From Lachnospiraceae bacterium (lineage in GTDB: Bacteria; Bacillota; Clostridia; Lachnospirales; Lachnospiraceae), in contig JAILHF010000041.1 of assembly GCA_024696005.1 (NCBI GenBank), positions 1-64,000 of the forward strand: a stretch of DNA of 64,000 nucleotides, read 5' to 3'. The notes beneath the pieces are model-generated. The model did no database searches. It was given only the letters and a program-made list of their open reading frames with translations, and had not been told where the DNA came from. Of this stretch, positions 35,028 to 45,700 are shown piece after piece. Every line of letters begins with the position of its first letter. Within the stretch, counting starts at the first letter, position 1. A program made the position numbers and the translations under genes.

Positions 35028-36452
35028 ATGAAAGAGAACCTGGCGATCTTACTGTTATTGCTCATTACGACGGTATTGTATTCGATCATCCTGGTGCGGG
35101 CGTATGATTCGACCAGGGCGGAAGAATCTGCCGATTTTTCGGCTGCTTTTGAAAAAGAGGAGCTTGTGAGGGCGAGCGCCATCGACATGCTGCCTTCGCC
35201 GACGCCGAGCCCCACGCCGAGCCCTGCTCCGAGTCCCACAGCTGTTCCGACACAGGCGCCCACTCCGGTGCCTTTCTCCGGAAGGGAGACAGAGGCTGTT
35301 TCCGTGATCACGCCGGCAGACGGAAAAGAAGAAGCGACCGGGAAACCGAGTGCCACGACCACGCCGACCACCACACCCACCGCTACACCGACTCCCACGC
35401 CCATGGATCTGATCGTGGACCTGGATTACAATTCGGACGTGGATGATACGGCGGCTCTGCGCATAGCGGCAACACTTTCCAACATGGGAAAGGTGAAGAT
35501 CCATGCGGTCATGGCATCCACGGGCGGCGAGGATGTCTGCAAGGCTCTGCATGCCCAGCTTTCTTATGACGGTTACGGTTCCGTGCCGATCGGCGCGGCC
35601 GTTCAGGATATTCCCGGCGGTTCTCCCTATTGGGACGAGCTGATCGGACGTTATTTCAATCCGGCGGATTACAAGGTCTGTAACAGCGTGGAGCTCTACA
35701 AGAAAGTGCTGCGGGAGCTTGATGCGGTCGAAAAGGAAAAAGAGAAAGAGAGAAAGCGCCTCAAAGAGGAATACAAGGAACAGAAGGAAGCCTATGAAGA
35801 GGCCGTGAAAAGGGGAGAGGAGCCGGAGGAACTGCCCGAGTTCGAGCTGCCGCCCGAATTGGAAGAGACGGAAAAGCTCCGCATCGTGACCACGGGCTAT
35901 CTGGTGAATGTGGCGGGGCTGATTTCCGATCCGGAAGGAAACAAACTGATGTCCAAGTACGTGGATTCGGTCTGGATCACGGGCGGGATCTACCTGCAGG
36001 GAGAGGATCACAACTTCGTGGTGACGCAGGAATGCGCCGATGCCGCGCAGCTGGTCCTGAAGTTCAGCCCGGTGCCGCTGGTGTACAGCTCGAGCGCGTC
36101 CGTGGATGCCGAAGGCGTCGGGACGATCTTTTGCGGCAGCGGGATACAGCATCTGGACACGGCGGGGAGGGACCCCGTTGCGATCGCCTTCCGCGCTTAC
36201 GGAAAGGCCAATGACACGCCGATGAACGGCGGGCGCTATGCCTGGGATCCGTTCTGCCTGTGGGCTGCTTCGGTTCTGCCGGAGGAATCCCAGACCCACC
36301 TGGAGCCCGTTCATCTGAATCTGGGGGACAAGGGTTACAATACATTTCGTTATGATCTGCCTGCCAATTGCAGGATCATACGCCGCAATTCCGACGATCT
36401 GGGCTGGTACGCCCAGCAGCTGGAATTGCTGATCAATGCCGGTTGTCGATGA
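35028..36452 (+). CDS. Membrane-anchored nucleoside-hydrolase-like protein with Pro/Thr-rich linker
   Basis: N-terminal TM anchor, 'PSPTPSPTPSPAPSPTAVPTQAPTPVP' and 'TTTPTTTPTATPTPTP' linkers, 'DLIVDLDYNSDVDDTAALRIAATL' (variant of the nucleoside hydrolase Asp cluster), C-terminal 'RYAWDPFCLWAA'. Confidence 0.8.
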   Translation: MKENLAILLLLLITTVLYSIILVRAYDSTRAEESADFSAAFEKEELVRASAIDMLPSPTPSPTPSPAPSPTAVPTQAPTPVPFSGRETEAVSVITPADGKEEATGKPSATTTPTTTPTATPTPTPMDLIVDLDYNSDVDDTAALRIAATLSNMGKVKIHAVMASTGGEDVCKALHAQLSYDGYGSVPIGAAVQDIPGGSPYWDELIGRYFNPADYKVCNSVELYKKVLRELDAVEKEKEKERKRLKEEYKEQKEAYEEAVKRGEEPEELPEFELPPELEETEKLRIVTTGYLVNVAGLISDPEGNKLMSKYVDSVWITGGIYLQGEDHNFVVTQECADAAQLVLKFSPVPLVYSSSASVDAEGVGTIFCGSGIQHLDTAGRDPVAIAFRAYGKANDTPMNGGRYAWDPFCLWAASVLPEESQTHLEPVHLNLGDKGYNTFRYDLPANCRIIRRNSDDLGWYAQQLELLINAGCR

Positions 36453-37933
36453 AGATCCCGGAAAAATGGAAAGGAATAGAGGAAGACGGAGCACTTGCTC
36501 TGGCCGGGCGCATCGCTCGCCGCGAGCTGAGTGTCAGGGAAGCCGTGGAGGATGCCCTGGCGCGGATCAGTGAGCGGGATGGCAGGGTGCGCGCGTTTCT
36601 TTGCGTGGACCGGGACGGCGCTCTGCGAAGGGCGGAAGAGCTGCAGGAGCGGATCGACCGCGGAGAGGATGCCGGCTTGCTGGCCGGAGTCCCGCTGGCC
36701 GTAAAGGACAATATCTGTACCGCCGGGATGCGCACCGGCTGCGCTTCCCGCATTCTGGAGGGTTTTGTGCCGCCCTATGATGCGACGGCTGTTGAAAAGC
36801 TCAGGTCGGCCGGAGCGGTGATCCTGGGAAAGACGAACATGGATGAGTTCGGGATGGGATCCACCACCGAGTATTCCGCCTATGGAAAGACGAAGAATCC
36901 CCTGAATGAAGAGCATGTGCCCGGAGGGAGCAGCGGCGGTTCCGCAGCTGCCGTGGCCGCGAACATGTGCGCCTTTGCCCTGGGATCGGATACGGGCGGT
37001 TCGGTCCGTCAGCCGGCTTCCCATTGCGGGGTGGTCGGGGTCAAGCCAAGCTACGGGCGCGTTTCCCGCTTCGGCCTCGTGGCCTATGCCTCTTCCCTGG
37101 AACAGATCGGTGTGCTGGCCCGCAATGTCAGCGATGCTGCCGCGGTGCTGGAGCTGATCAGCGGACGGGACGCGCGGGATGCCGGAAGCCTGAATGAGAA
37201 GGCGGGCTATACCGGGGCACTTTCCGGGAATGCACGCGGCCTGCGCATCGGCCTTTTGGAGGACTGCTTTACCGAGGGGCTTTCGGATGCGGTGGGGTGC
37301 AGGATACGGGAAGCGGCGGAGGCTTTCCGGGCGGCCGGGGCACAGGTGGAGAGCTGCGTCCTGCCCGGATCGGAACACATGCTTGCCGTGTATTATACGA
37401 TAGCGATGGCGGAGGCGTCCTCCAATCTGGGGCGCTACGACGGCGTAAAATACGGCTACCGCAGTCCGGAATACGCAGACCTGAAAGAGCTGGTCGAAAG
37501 AAGCCGCAGCGAGGGCTTCGGCCCGGAGGTGAAACGCCGCATCCTGCTGGGGACTTATGTGCTTTCAGCAGGCTGTTATGAAGAGTATTACCATAAGGCG
37601 CTTGTGCTCAGACAGCGGATCCGGGAGGCCTATGACGAAGCCTTTTCGTCTTATGACCTGCTGCTCGGACCGGTATCGCCCACCACGGCACCGAAGCTGG
37701 GTGAGGCGATACGCGATCCCCAGACGGCGCGCCTGGCGGATCTGTACACGGTGGGAGCCAATCTGGCGGGCATCCCGGCGATTTCGGTCCCCTGCGGTTT
37801 CGACGGGAAAGGGCTGCCGGTGGGGCTTCAGCTGCAGGCCCCGTATCTGCGCGAGGATCTTCTGTTCCGCGCGGCGCATGCGCATGAAATGATCCGCGGG
37901 AACGAAGCATGGGAGAAGAAGGATGAAGCTTGA
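36449..37933 (+). CDS. gatA: Asp-tRNA(Asn)/Glu-tRNA(Gln) amidotransferase subunit A
   Basis: Amidase signature 'PGGSSGGSAAAVAANMCAFALGSDTGGSVRQPASHCGVVGVKPSYGRVSR'. ATG 36449 overlaps the preceding stop (ATGA). Confidence 0.96.
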   Translation: MKIPEKWKGIEEDGALALAGRIARRELSVREAVEDALARISERDGRVRAFLCVDRDGALRRAEELQERIDRGEDAGLLAGVPLAVKDNICTAGMRTGCASRILEGFVPPYDATAVEKLRSAGAVILGKTNMDEFGMGSTTEYSAYGKTKNPLNEEHVPGGSSGGSAAAVAANMCAFALGSDTGGSVRQPASHCGVVGVKPSYGRVSRFGLVAYASSLEQIGVLARNVSDAAAVLELISGRDARDAGSLNEKAGYTGALSGNARGLRIGLLEDCFTEGLSDAVGCRIREAAEAFRAAGAQVESCVLPGSEHMLAVYYTIAMAEASSNLGRYDGVKYGYRSPEYADLKELVERSRSEGFGPEVKRRILLGTYVLSAGCYEEYYHKALVLRQRIREAYDEAFSSYDLLLGPVSPTTAPKLGEAIRDPQTARLADLYTVGANLAGIPAISVPCGFDGKGLPVGLQLQAPYLREDLLFRAAHAHEMIRGNEAWEKKDEA

Positions 37934-39338
37934 AACCGTGATCGGTCTGGAAGTGCATGTGGAGCTCTCCACGCAGAGCAAGCTTTTTTGCGGCTGCTCC
38001 ACGGCCTTCGGAGCGCCGGTGAACGCGCATGTCTGTCCGGTCTGCCTGGGGATGCCGGGAACCCTTCCGGTCCTGAACCGGAAAGTGCCGGAATATGCAA
38101 TGGCGGTTGCGCTGGCTCTGCATTGCACCATCCCTCCCCTTACACGTTTTGACAGGAAGAATTACTTTTATCCGGACAATCCGCAGAATTACCAGATCTC
38201 GCAGCTTTTTCTTCCGATCGGAACGAACGGCTGGCTGGATACCGGGGCGGGAAAGCGGGTCCGCATCCACGAGCTTCACATGGAGGAGGACGCGGGCAAG
38301 CTGGTTCATGCGGAGGACGGCAGCGGAAGCCTGGTGGACCACAACCGCGCGGGCGTTCCCCTGATCGAGATCGTCACGGAGCCGGACATGCGCAGTGCGG
38401 AGGAAGTGCTGGATTTTCTGACGGAGCTGAGAAGCCGCATCCTTTATCTGGGTGTCTCCGACTGCCGCCTGCAGGAAGGCTCGATGCGGGCGGACGTTAA
38501 CCTCTCGCTCCGGGAAAAGGGAAGCGATGCACTCGGGACCCGGACCGAGATGAAGAACCTGGCTTCCTTTACGGCGATACGAAGGGCCATATCCGCGGAA
38601 GCACAGCGCCAGGAGGCACTTCTGTCGGCGGGGGAGGCCGTGGAGCAGGAGACCAGGCGCTTTGACGAAGACAGCGGGAAGACGCTTCTCATGAGGGGGA
38701 AGGAGACGATCCGGGATTACCGCTATTTTCCCGAACCGGACCTGCCGCCGCTTCGGATCGACGAAGAATGGATCGGGTCGATACGGAGCCGTCAGCCCGA
38801 GTTCCGCGGGGAAAAGAAGGAACGCTTCCGCACGCAGTACGCAATCGGGGATAAGGAGATCGGGATACTTACCGAAGATCCGCATCTGGCGGAGCTTTTT
38901 GAAGAAACGGCTGCCTTGTCCGCTGATGCCGGAAAGGCTTCGAACTGGCTGCTTGGGGAAACGCTTCGCCTGATGAAGGAAGAGGGGATCGAAGCAAAGG
39001 ATCTGCGCTTTTCGGCGGGGAACCTTGCGGAACTGATCCGGATGACAAAGCAGGGGGAAGTGAGCAGCACGGCCGCGAAGGAGATCTTTGCGCGCATGTT
39101 TGAAAACAACGCGGATCCGCACGCCTGCATGGAAGAGCTGGGTCTGCGGCAGCAGTCGGACGCGGATGTGATCCGCGGGATCTGCGAAAAAGTGCTGGCG
39201 GAAAACCCGGATGCCGTGGCGGATTACCGCGCGGGAAAGGACCGGGCGCTGGGTTTTCTGGTCGGACAGGGCATGAAGGCATCGGGAGGCAGGGCGGACC
39301 CCGGCCTTCTCAGGGAATGCATGAAGGAGTTGTTGTAG
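37923..39338 (+). CDS. gatB: Asp-tRNA(Asn)/Glu-tRNA(Gln) amidotransferase subunit B
   Basis: 'ETVIGLEVHVELSTQSKLFCGCSTAFG', 'HELHMEEDAGKLVH', 'DHNRAGVPLIEIVTEPDMRS'. Confidence 0.97.
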   Translation: MKLETVIGLEVHVELSTQSKLFCGCSTAFGAPVNAHVCPVCLGMPGTLPVLNRKVPEYAMAVALALHCTIPPLTRFDRKNYFYPDNPQNYQISQLFLPIGTNGWLDTGAGKRVRIHELHMEEDAGKLVHAEDGSGSLVDHNRAGVPLIEIVTEPDMRSAEEVLDFLTELRSRILYLGVSDCRLQEGSMRADVNLSLREKGSDALGTRTEMKNLASFTAIRRAISAEAQRQEALLSAGEAVEQETRRFDEDSGKTLLMRGKETIRDYRYFPEPDLPPLRIDEEWIGSIRSRQPEFRGEKKERFRTQYAIGDKEIGILTEDPHLAELFEETAALSADAGKASNWLLGETLRLMKEEGIEAKDLRFSAGNLAELIRMTKQGEVSSTAAKEIFARMFENNADPHACMEELGLRQQSDADVIRGICEKVLAENPDAVADYRAGKDRALGFLVGQGMKASGGRADPGLLRECMKELL

Positions 39339-39339
39339 A

Positions 39340-42300
39340 ATGTCGTTACGTTTCATCATCGGCGGCTCGGGATCGGGAAAGAGCAGCCGCCTGCAGGAAG
39401 AGATCATAAGGCGTTCGGAAGAGGACAGCGGCCGGCAGTTCATGATCGTCGTGCCGGACCAGTTCACGATGCAGACGCAGAAAGAGATCGTCGAGCACCA
39501 TCCGCGCAAGGGGATACTCAACATCGACGTGCAGAGCTTCGGGCGTCTGTGCCATCGCATTGCGGACGAGGTGGGCGAACAGGAACGGCCGGTACTGGAT
39601 GATACCGGAAAGAACCTGATCCTGAGGCGTCTGGCAGGAAGGATGAGCGGGGAACTCCCGGTGATCGGCAGCTCCCTGAGCCGCCGCGGCTATATCCAGG
39701 AGGTCAAATCGGTGATCTCGGAGTTCATCCAGTACGGCCTGGGACCGGAGGAGGTCGGGAAGCTGGCGGATTATGCCTCGGAAAAGAAACTGCTTTCGGC
39801 CAAGCTTAGGGATCTGCAAAAGATCTATGCAGCCTTCCGCGATTATCTCGGAGAGCATTTCATCACCAAGGAAGAAAAGCTGGATCTTCTGGCAGCACAG
39901 ATCCCCCGTTCCCGTCTCCTGAAAGGGAGCGTGGTCGCTTTTGACGGCTTCACCGGCTTCACACCTGTGCAGATTAATGTGATAAGACAGCTCCTGTGTT
40001 GCTGTGACGAGCTCATCGTGACGATCATCATGCCGTCAAATGAGCTGGAACTCTACCGCAACGACTTTGAGGAGCACCATCTTTTCTCACTCAGCATGCG
40101 GACGATCCGCTCCCTGGAGCAGCTGGCAAAGGAGCTGGGCGTGGAAAGGGGAGAGGACACCCTGCTGGACGGGGCGCCGCGTTTTTCTTCGGCACCTCTT
40201 CTGGCCTTCCTGGAGCGGAACATCTTCCGGGGCGGCAGCGAGGTCTGCACGGAGGAAACGGGAAACGAGCTTGCGCTCTTTGCCGCGCGGAACCCGGAGG
40301 AGGAACTTCGCGAGATCTTCCGACGGATCCGCAGGCTCTGCTGTGAGGAGGGGATGGCTTATCGCGAGATCGCCGTGGTCACGGGTGACCCGGAGCGTTA
40401 TGCCCCTTACGTGGATGAGCTGGCGTCGGAATACGGGATACCGGTTTTTTCGGACAATAACCGAAAGCTGGAACACAATCCCTTCAGCGAATACCTGCGG
40501 AGCGTGCTCGAATGTCTGGACCGGGACATGGCCTACGAGAACGTGATGCATTTTCTGCGGAGCGGCTTGAGCGGCATCGAAACGGAGCGGATCGATGAGC
40601 TGGATAACTATCTGCTGGCCACCGGTTACCGTGGGGCCGCAGCCTGGGGAAAAGCCTTTGTGCGCATCCCGGCTTACATGGCAAACGACGCGGAACATCT
40701 CGGACGGATCAATGACACGCGGGAAGAGATCTGGGAGCATCTGAAGCCTTTGTGGGAGCTCGGAAAAGAAGCGCCGGCCGAAGTCTTTGTCCGCGGGCTT
40801 TACGACTTTTTCACGGCAGACGGGGTATATGAAAAGCTCGAGGCTTACCGGATCGCCTTCCATGACGCGGGCGATGCGGTAAGGGAGAAGGAATACAGCC
40901 AGGTCCATGAGCAGCTCTGCAAGCTGCTGGAGCAGATCGCGCTGCTGTTGGAAGGGGAGGTATTGGAACGGAAAGAGTTTACCGAGATCCTTCTCGCCGG
41001 GATCGCCGAGATCAAGCTGGGGGTGCTTCCGATGGATGCCGACCGCGTGGTGATCGGCGACATGGAACGCACGCGCTTAAAGCCCATACGCGTGCTCTTT
41101 TTCGCGGGGCTCAACGACGGCGTGATCCCCGCGGCAGCCGGAAGCGGCGGCATGATCTCCGACATCGACAGGGAATTCCTCGGAGCGAGCGCCTTTGAAC
41201 TGGCGCCCACGCCGAGACAGAAGATGTTCATCCAGAGGCTTTATCTCTATCATGCGCTCGGCAGGCCTTCGGAAAGGCTGATCCTTTCCTGCTCGCGCAC
41301 GAACGCGTCCGGAGAGAGCATACGGCCGTCCTATCTGATCGACCGCATCCGCGCGCTCTTTCCCGGGCTGGATCTTGAGAGCGCCGGCCGCAGGGAAGAT
41401 GAGATGCCGCTGAACGGCGAAATGGCCAAAATGCTCTCGGAGTACGCGGAGGGCACGCTGCCCGAAGAGAAAAAAGCACTTTTTGCGGCAAGCTACGCGC
41501 TGTTTCGGGAAAGCGACGAGGAAAACTGCCTTCGCATGACAGATGCCGCATTCTACCGTTATATTCCCGAGCCGCTCTCTTCCGGGACCGTGAGGGCATT
41601 GTACGGGACGGAGCTCGTGGGCAGTGTCAGCCGGATGGAAAGCTACGGCGTCTGCCCTTATGCGCATTTCCTGCGTTACGCGCTGCGGCTCAGGGAGCGT
41701 GAGACAAAGGATGCGACCAGAGGCGAAATGGGATCTCTTGCCCACAAGGTGATGGAGCTTTTTGCCGGGGACCTGGAAAAGAAGGGGCTCTCCTGGGCCG
41801 CCCTCAGTGAGGAGCAGCTGGACGAAATGCTTCCGGGGCTTGTGGAGCAGGCGGCACTCGCCTGCGGAGACGGGAAATTCCGCCGGGATGCGCGCAGCGA
41901 ATACAATCTGGTACGGATGAAACGCATCCTCCGCCGCAGCCTGCTGACACAGGCGCTGCAGCTTTCCCGCGGGAGCTTTGAGCCGCGCGGCTTCGAGCAT
42001 TCCTTTGAGAGAAGGGAGACGCTTTCGCTTCCGGACGGGGAGGCGAAGATGCGTCTTGCGGGAACGATCGACCGTCTGGATAGCCTCGAGACGGAAGATG
42101 CGGTCTATCTGAAGGTGACGGATTACAAGACCGGAAAGCGTGAACCGGATATCCGGGAGCTGTGCCTGGGGACCCAGCTGCAGCTGCCCGTCTATCTGCG
42201 GGAAGCCGTGAACGAATTCGCGGCAAAAGAAAAGGGAAAGACTTTTCTGCCGGCGGCCTATTTTTACTACATCATGAAGGATCCGATCCTGAAGCAGGAA

Positions 42301-42708
42301 GCGATGAAGGACGGAACGGAAGCAGGCCTGTTGAAGGAGCTTCGTCTTACCGGGCTCATCGCGGACAGCGACCGCGTCCTGCGGGGGCTGGATTCCTCGG
42401 GAAACGAGGAGTCGCAGGTGGTACGCGTCAAGCGGAAAAAGGACGGGACCTTCGATGCCCATTCCCAGCTGGCCGATCCTGCAGACCTGGAAGCGCTGTT
42501 GGACTTTGCGGAGCGGAAACTTAAGAGCATGGGGGAGGAGATCTGCTCGGGGCGCATCGCCCGCGAGCCGGTGGACGCCGACCGCTGCTCGTACTGTTCG
42601 TTCAGGGAAGAATGTCCTTTCGACCTGCGGCTGCCCGGCTGCCGTTACCGCGGAGGGAAACTGACGAAGGAAGATGCATGGGAGGAGATCCGTAAGAAAG
42701 ATGGCTGA
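39340..42708 (+). CDS. addB: Helicase-exonuclease subunit AddB
   Basis: Walker-like 'GGSGSGKSSRLQEEI', FeS cysteines 'VCPYAHFL' and 'CSYCSFREECPFD', adjacent to addA. Confidence 0.93.
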   Translation: MSLRFIIGGSGSGKSSRLQEEIIRRSEEDSGRQFMIVVPDQFTMQTQKEIVEHHPRKGILNIDVQSFGRLCHRIADEVGEQERPVLDDTGKNLILRRLAGRMSGELPVIGSSLSRRGYIQEVKSVISEFIQYGLGPEEVGKLADYASEKKLLSAKLRDLQKIYAAFRDYLGEHFITKEEKLDLLAAQIPRSRLLKGSVVAFDGFTGFTPVQINVIRQLLCCCDELIVTIIMPSNELELYRNDFEEHHLFSLSMRTIRSLEQLAKELGVERGEDTLLDGAPRFSSAPLLAFLERNIFRGGSEVCTEETGNELALFAARNPEEELREIFRRIRRLCCEEGMAYREIAVVTGDPERYAPYVDELASEYGIPVFSDNNRKLEHNPFSEYLRSVLECLDRDMAYENVMHFLRSGLSGIETERIDELDNYLLATGYRGAAAWGKAFVRIPAYMANDAEHLGRINDTREEIWEHLKPLWELGKEAPAEVFVRGLYDFFTADGVYEKLEAYRIAFHDAGDAVREKEYSQVHEQLCKLLEQIALLLEGEVLERKEFTEILLAGIAEIKLGVLPMDADRVVIGDMERTRLKPIRVLFFAGLNDGVIPAAAGSGGMISDIDREFLGASAFELAPTPRQKMFIQRLYLYHALGRPSERLILSCSRTNASGESIRPSYLIDRIRALFPGLDLESAGRREDEMPLNGEMAKMLSEYAEGTLPEEKKALFAASYALFRESDEENCLRMTDAAFYRYIPEPLSSGTVRALYGTELVGSVSRMESYGVCPYAHFLRYALRLRERETKDATRGEMGSLAHKVMELFAGDLEKKGLSWAALSEEQLDEMLPGLVEQAALACGDGKFRRDARSEYNLVRMKRILRRSLLTQALQLSRGSFEPRGFEHSFERRETLSLPDGEAKMRLAGTIDRLDSLETEDAVYLKVTDYKTGKREPDIRELCLGTQLQLPVYLREAVNEFAAKEKGKTFLPAAYFYYIMKDPILKQEAMKDGTEAGLLKELRLTGLIADSDRVLRGLDSSGNEESQVVRVKRKKDGTFDAHSQLADPADLEALLDFAERKLKSMGEEICSGRIAREPVDADRCSYCSFREECPFDLRLPGCRYRGGKLTKEDAWEEIRKKDG

Positions 42709-45700
42709 GATAAAGTATTCACCGGAACAGTTAAGCGTGATCGAAAGCCGGGACGAGGACCTGCTGGTCTCGGCGGCTGCGGGAAGCGGGAAGACGGCGG
42801 TCCTGACCGCGCGCATCCTCTCGCTGCTGGCGGATGAGAAGGATCCCACGGATATCGACCGCTGCCTGATCGTGACCTTCACGAAGGCCGCTGCGGCCGA
42901 GATGCGTGAGAGGATCGGGCGGGCCATTGCCGACTACAGCGCCGCGCATCCCGAGGACAAGCGCATGGAGCGGCAGGCGGCACTCCTGCACAATGCGCAG
43001 ATCACGACCATAGACAGCTTCTGCCTCTTCGTGGTGCGGAACAATTTCGCGGAGATCGGGCTCGATCCCGGCTTCCGCATCCTGGATGAGGGCGAAAAAA
43101 AGCTGATCCTGGCAGACTGCCTCGACGAGATCCTGGAGGAAAAGTACCGGGAAGGCAGCGAGGATTTTCTGCATTTTGTGGAAAGCTACAGTGCCGATGG
43201 TTCGGAAAAGACCATCGTGGACATGGTGCTCTCCTTTTTCCGCTATGCCTGCAGCAATCCCGATCCCGAGGGATGGATCCGGAAGGCGGCGGCGGAAGCG
43301 GCTCTGGAGGATCCCGCGGATCTTGAGCAGACGGAATGGTACCGGTACGCGAAAAAGAAAGCGGACGCTCTGCTGACGGAGATCGAACGGCTTACGAACG
43401 AAGCCCGCAAGCTCTGCAACGAGCCGGGAGGGCCGTCCGGCTATGTGAATACCGTGAACGACCTTCTGAGTGTGGTCAGACAGCTGTCGGAAAAGCAGGG
43501 ATACACGGACCGCCACCACATCACGACGGCAACGATAATTGCGGGCCTCGGAAGGGGCAAGAACACGGAGGACCCGGCCCTGCGGGAAGAGGCAAAGGCA
43601 AAGATCGATGCTGCAAGGGAGCTTTACAAAAAGGAAATCCTCAAGCTGTACGCATCCGGCGAAGAGGACCTTCGGAATGAGGCGAGGCTGCTCGGCAAAA
43701 ACGTCCCCGCGCTCTGCGATCTCACGCTTGCCCTTTCGGAACGCTTCGCGGCGGAAAAGAGGGAGCGCGGCGTGCTGGATTTTACGGACATGGAGCATTT
43801 TGCCCTGAAGATCCTGCTGCGCGAGGAAAACGGAAAAAGCGTCCCCACGGCGGCCGCGGAGGAATACCGTGCCCATTTCGACCGGATCTTTGTGGATGAG
43901 TACCAGGACAGCAACCTGGTGCAGGAATGCATCGTAAACAGCATCGCCAGGGAAAACAACTGCTTCTGTGTCGGTGACGTGAAGCAGAGCATCTACCGCT
44001 TCCGTCTGGCACGCCCCGAGATCTTCCTTGAGAAGTATGAGAACTACAGTGATGCGGGACCGAAGCGCCGCATCGACCTGAACCGCAATTACCGCAGCCG
44101 CAGGGAAGTGCTGGATTTCGTGAATCTGGTCTTCGGCCACATCATGAAGAAAGAGGTGGCGGAGCTTGATTACGATGAAAAGGCAAGGTTGAATTACGGC
44201 GCCGATTATCCCGATGCGAAAGGCGAGGAATACCGCGCCGAGATCGACGTGCTGCTCACGGATGTCCCGCCCGACGAGGACGGGGAGGCGGAGGAAGTGC
44301 CGCTGCTTGAGGAAAAGCGCAAGCTGAGCGCGATCGAAATGGAGTGCCGAATGGTCGCAAAGCGCATCCTCGAGCTCAGGCGCGAGGGTTTTCAGGTATA
44401 TGACAGGGATGAAAAGAAGCTGCGGCCGCTCTGCTACCGCGACATCGTGGTGCTTACGCGTTCGACAAAGGCTTATGAGAGGGCGATGCGGGAAAGCTTC
44501 GCGGAATACGACATCCCCTTCTATTGCAACGGGCGGGGAGGCTATTTCGGAGCGCTGGAGGTCCGGGTCTTTCTGGCGGCGTTGAAGGTGCTGGACAACC
44601 CCGTGCAGGATATGCCGCTGCATTCGGTGCTGGTGCATTTCCTGGAGCTATTCACCGAGGATGAACTGGCAAGGCTCCGGGCACGCGTAAAGAGCGGCAG
44701 CCTTTATGAGGCGCTTGTCGCGGAGAAGGAAGGAGAACATGCGGAAAGGATCGCAAGCTTCTTTTCCTGGCTGAAGAAGAACCGGGAACGTGCGGTCTGG
44801 CTGAAGGTCAGGGAACTGATGGAGTGCCTGATGCGGGAGAGCGGTTTTCTGGACCGCATGAGTGCGATGCCCGGCGGAGAGCAGAGAAGGGCCAATCTGA
44901 AGCTTTTGCTGGAGCGTGCTTCGTCCTACGAGCAGAGCAGCTACCGCGGACTCTTCCATTTTCTGCGCTACCTTTCCCAGTTGAAGGTGCAGGAGATCGA
45001 CAGCGGAGAAGCCGGCATCCTGGACGAGGCGGCGGATGTGGTGCGCCTCATGACCATCCATGCGAGCAAGGGCCTGGAATTCCCCCTGGTCTTCTGCGTG
45101 GGCCTGCACAGAAAGATCAATCACGACAACGCTACCGCCGGGCTGCTTCTGGATCCGCGGTTCGGGATCGCGCAGCATGTCATCGATCCCAAGAGCCGGG
45201 TCCGGTATGACGGCTTCAAATACGGCATCCTTTCGGACAAGATCAGGGCCGATGAACAGGCCGAGGAGATGCGCGTGCTTTACGTGGCGCTGACCCGGGC
45301 AAAGGAAAAGCTGATCCTGACGGACGTGCAAAAAGAGAGGGGGGAGGAGAGCGGACCCGGGGAGCTCGATCTCCACGAGCTGGGGCAGGCGCCAAACCTG
45401 ATGAAGATGATCCGCATGGCTTTGAATGCTTCGGGCGTGACGGAGAGCTATTGCCGGTACTATGCGGCGGAAAGCGATGCGCAGCAGGCGTTTCACGAAG
45501 GAAAACGGGCCTTTGGGGACAAGAGCCGTCTGCTGGCCGGAGAGCTTCCGATCGACGCGGAGCTCATGCAGCGCATCCGGGCCTTTTCGGAACACCGCTA
45601 TGCGCATCCGGAGCTTAAGGGGCTTTTTGCGAAGACGAGCGTTTCCGAACTCAAGCATGCGGCTTATGAGGATGAGGAGGCAAGACCGGTCTTCGAGACC

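Noticed and set aside
35190-35402. Low-complexity Pro/Thr coding stretch as assembly artefact
   Set aside because: Frame is maintained on both sides and the stretch is a typical extracytoplasmic linker.
37608-39560. 650-aa minus-strand ORF
   Set aside because: Antisense to gatA/gatB, which are unambiguous.
42731-44638. 635-aa minus-strand ORF
   Set aside because: Antisense to addA, which has all helicase motifs.
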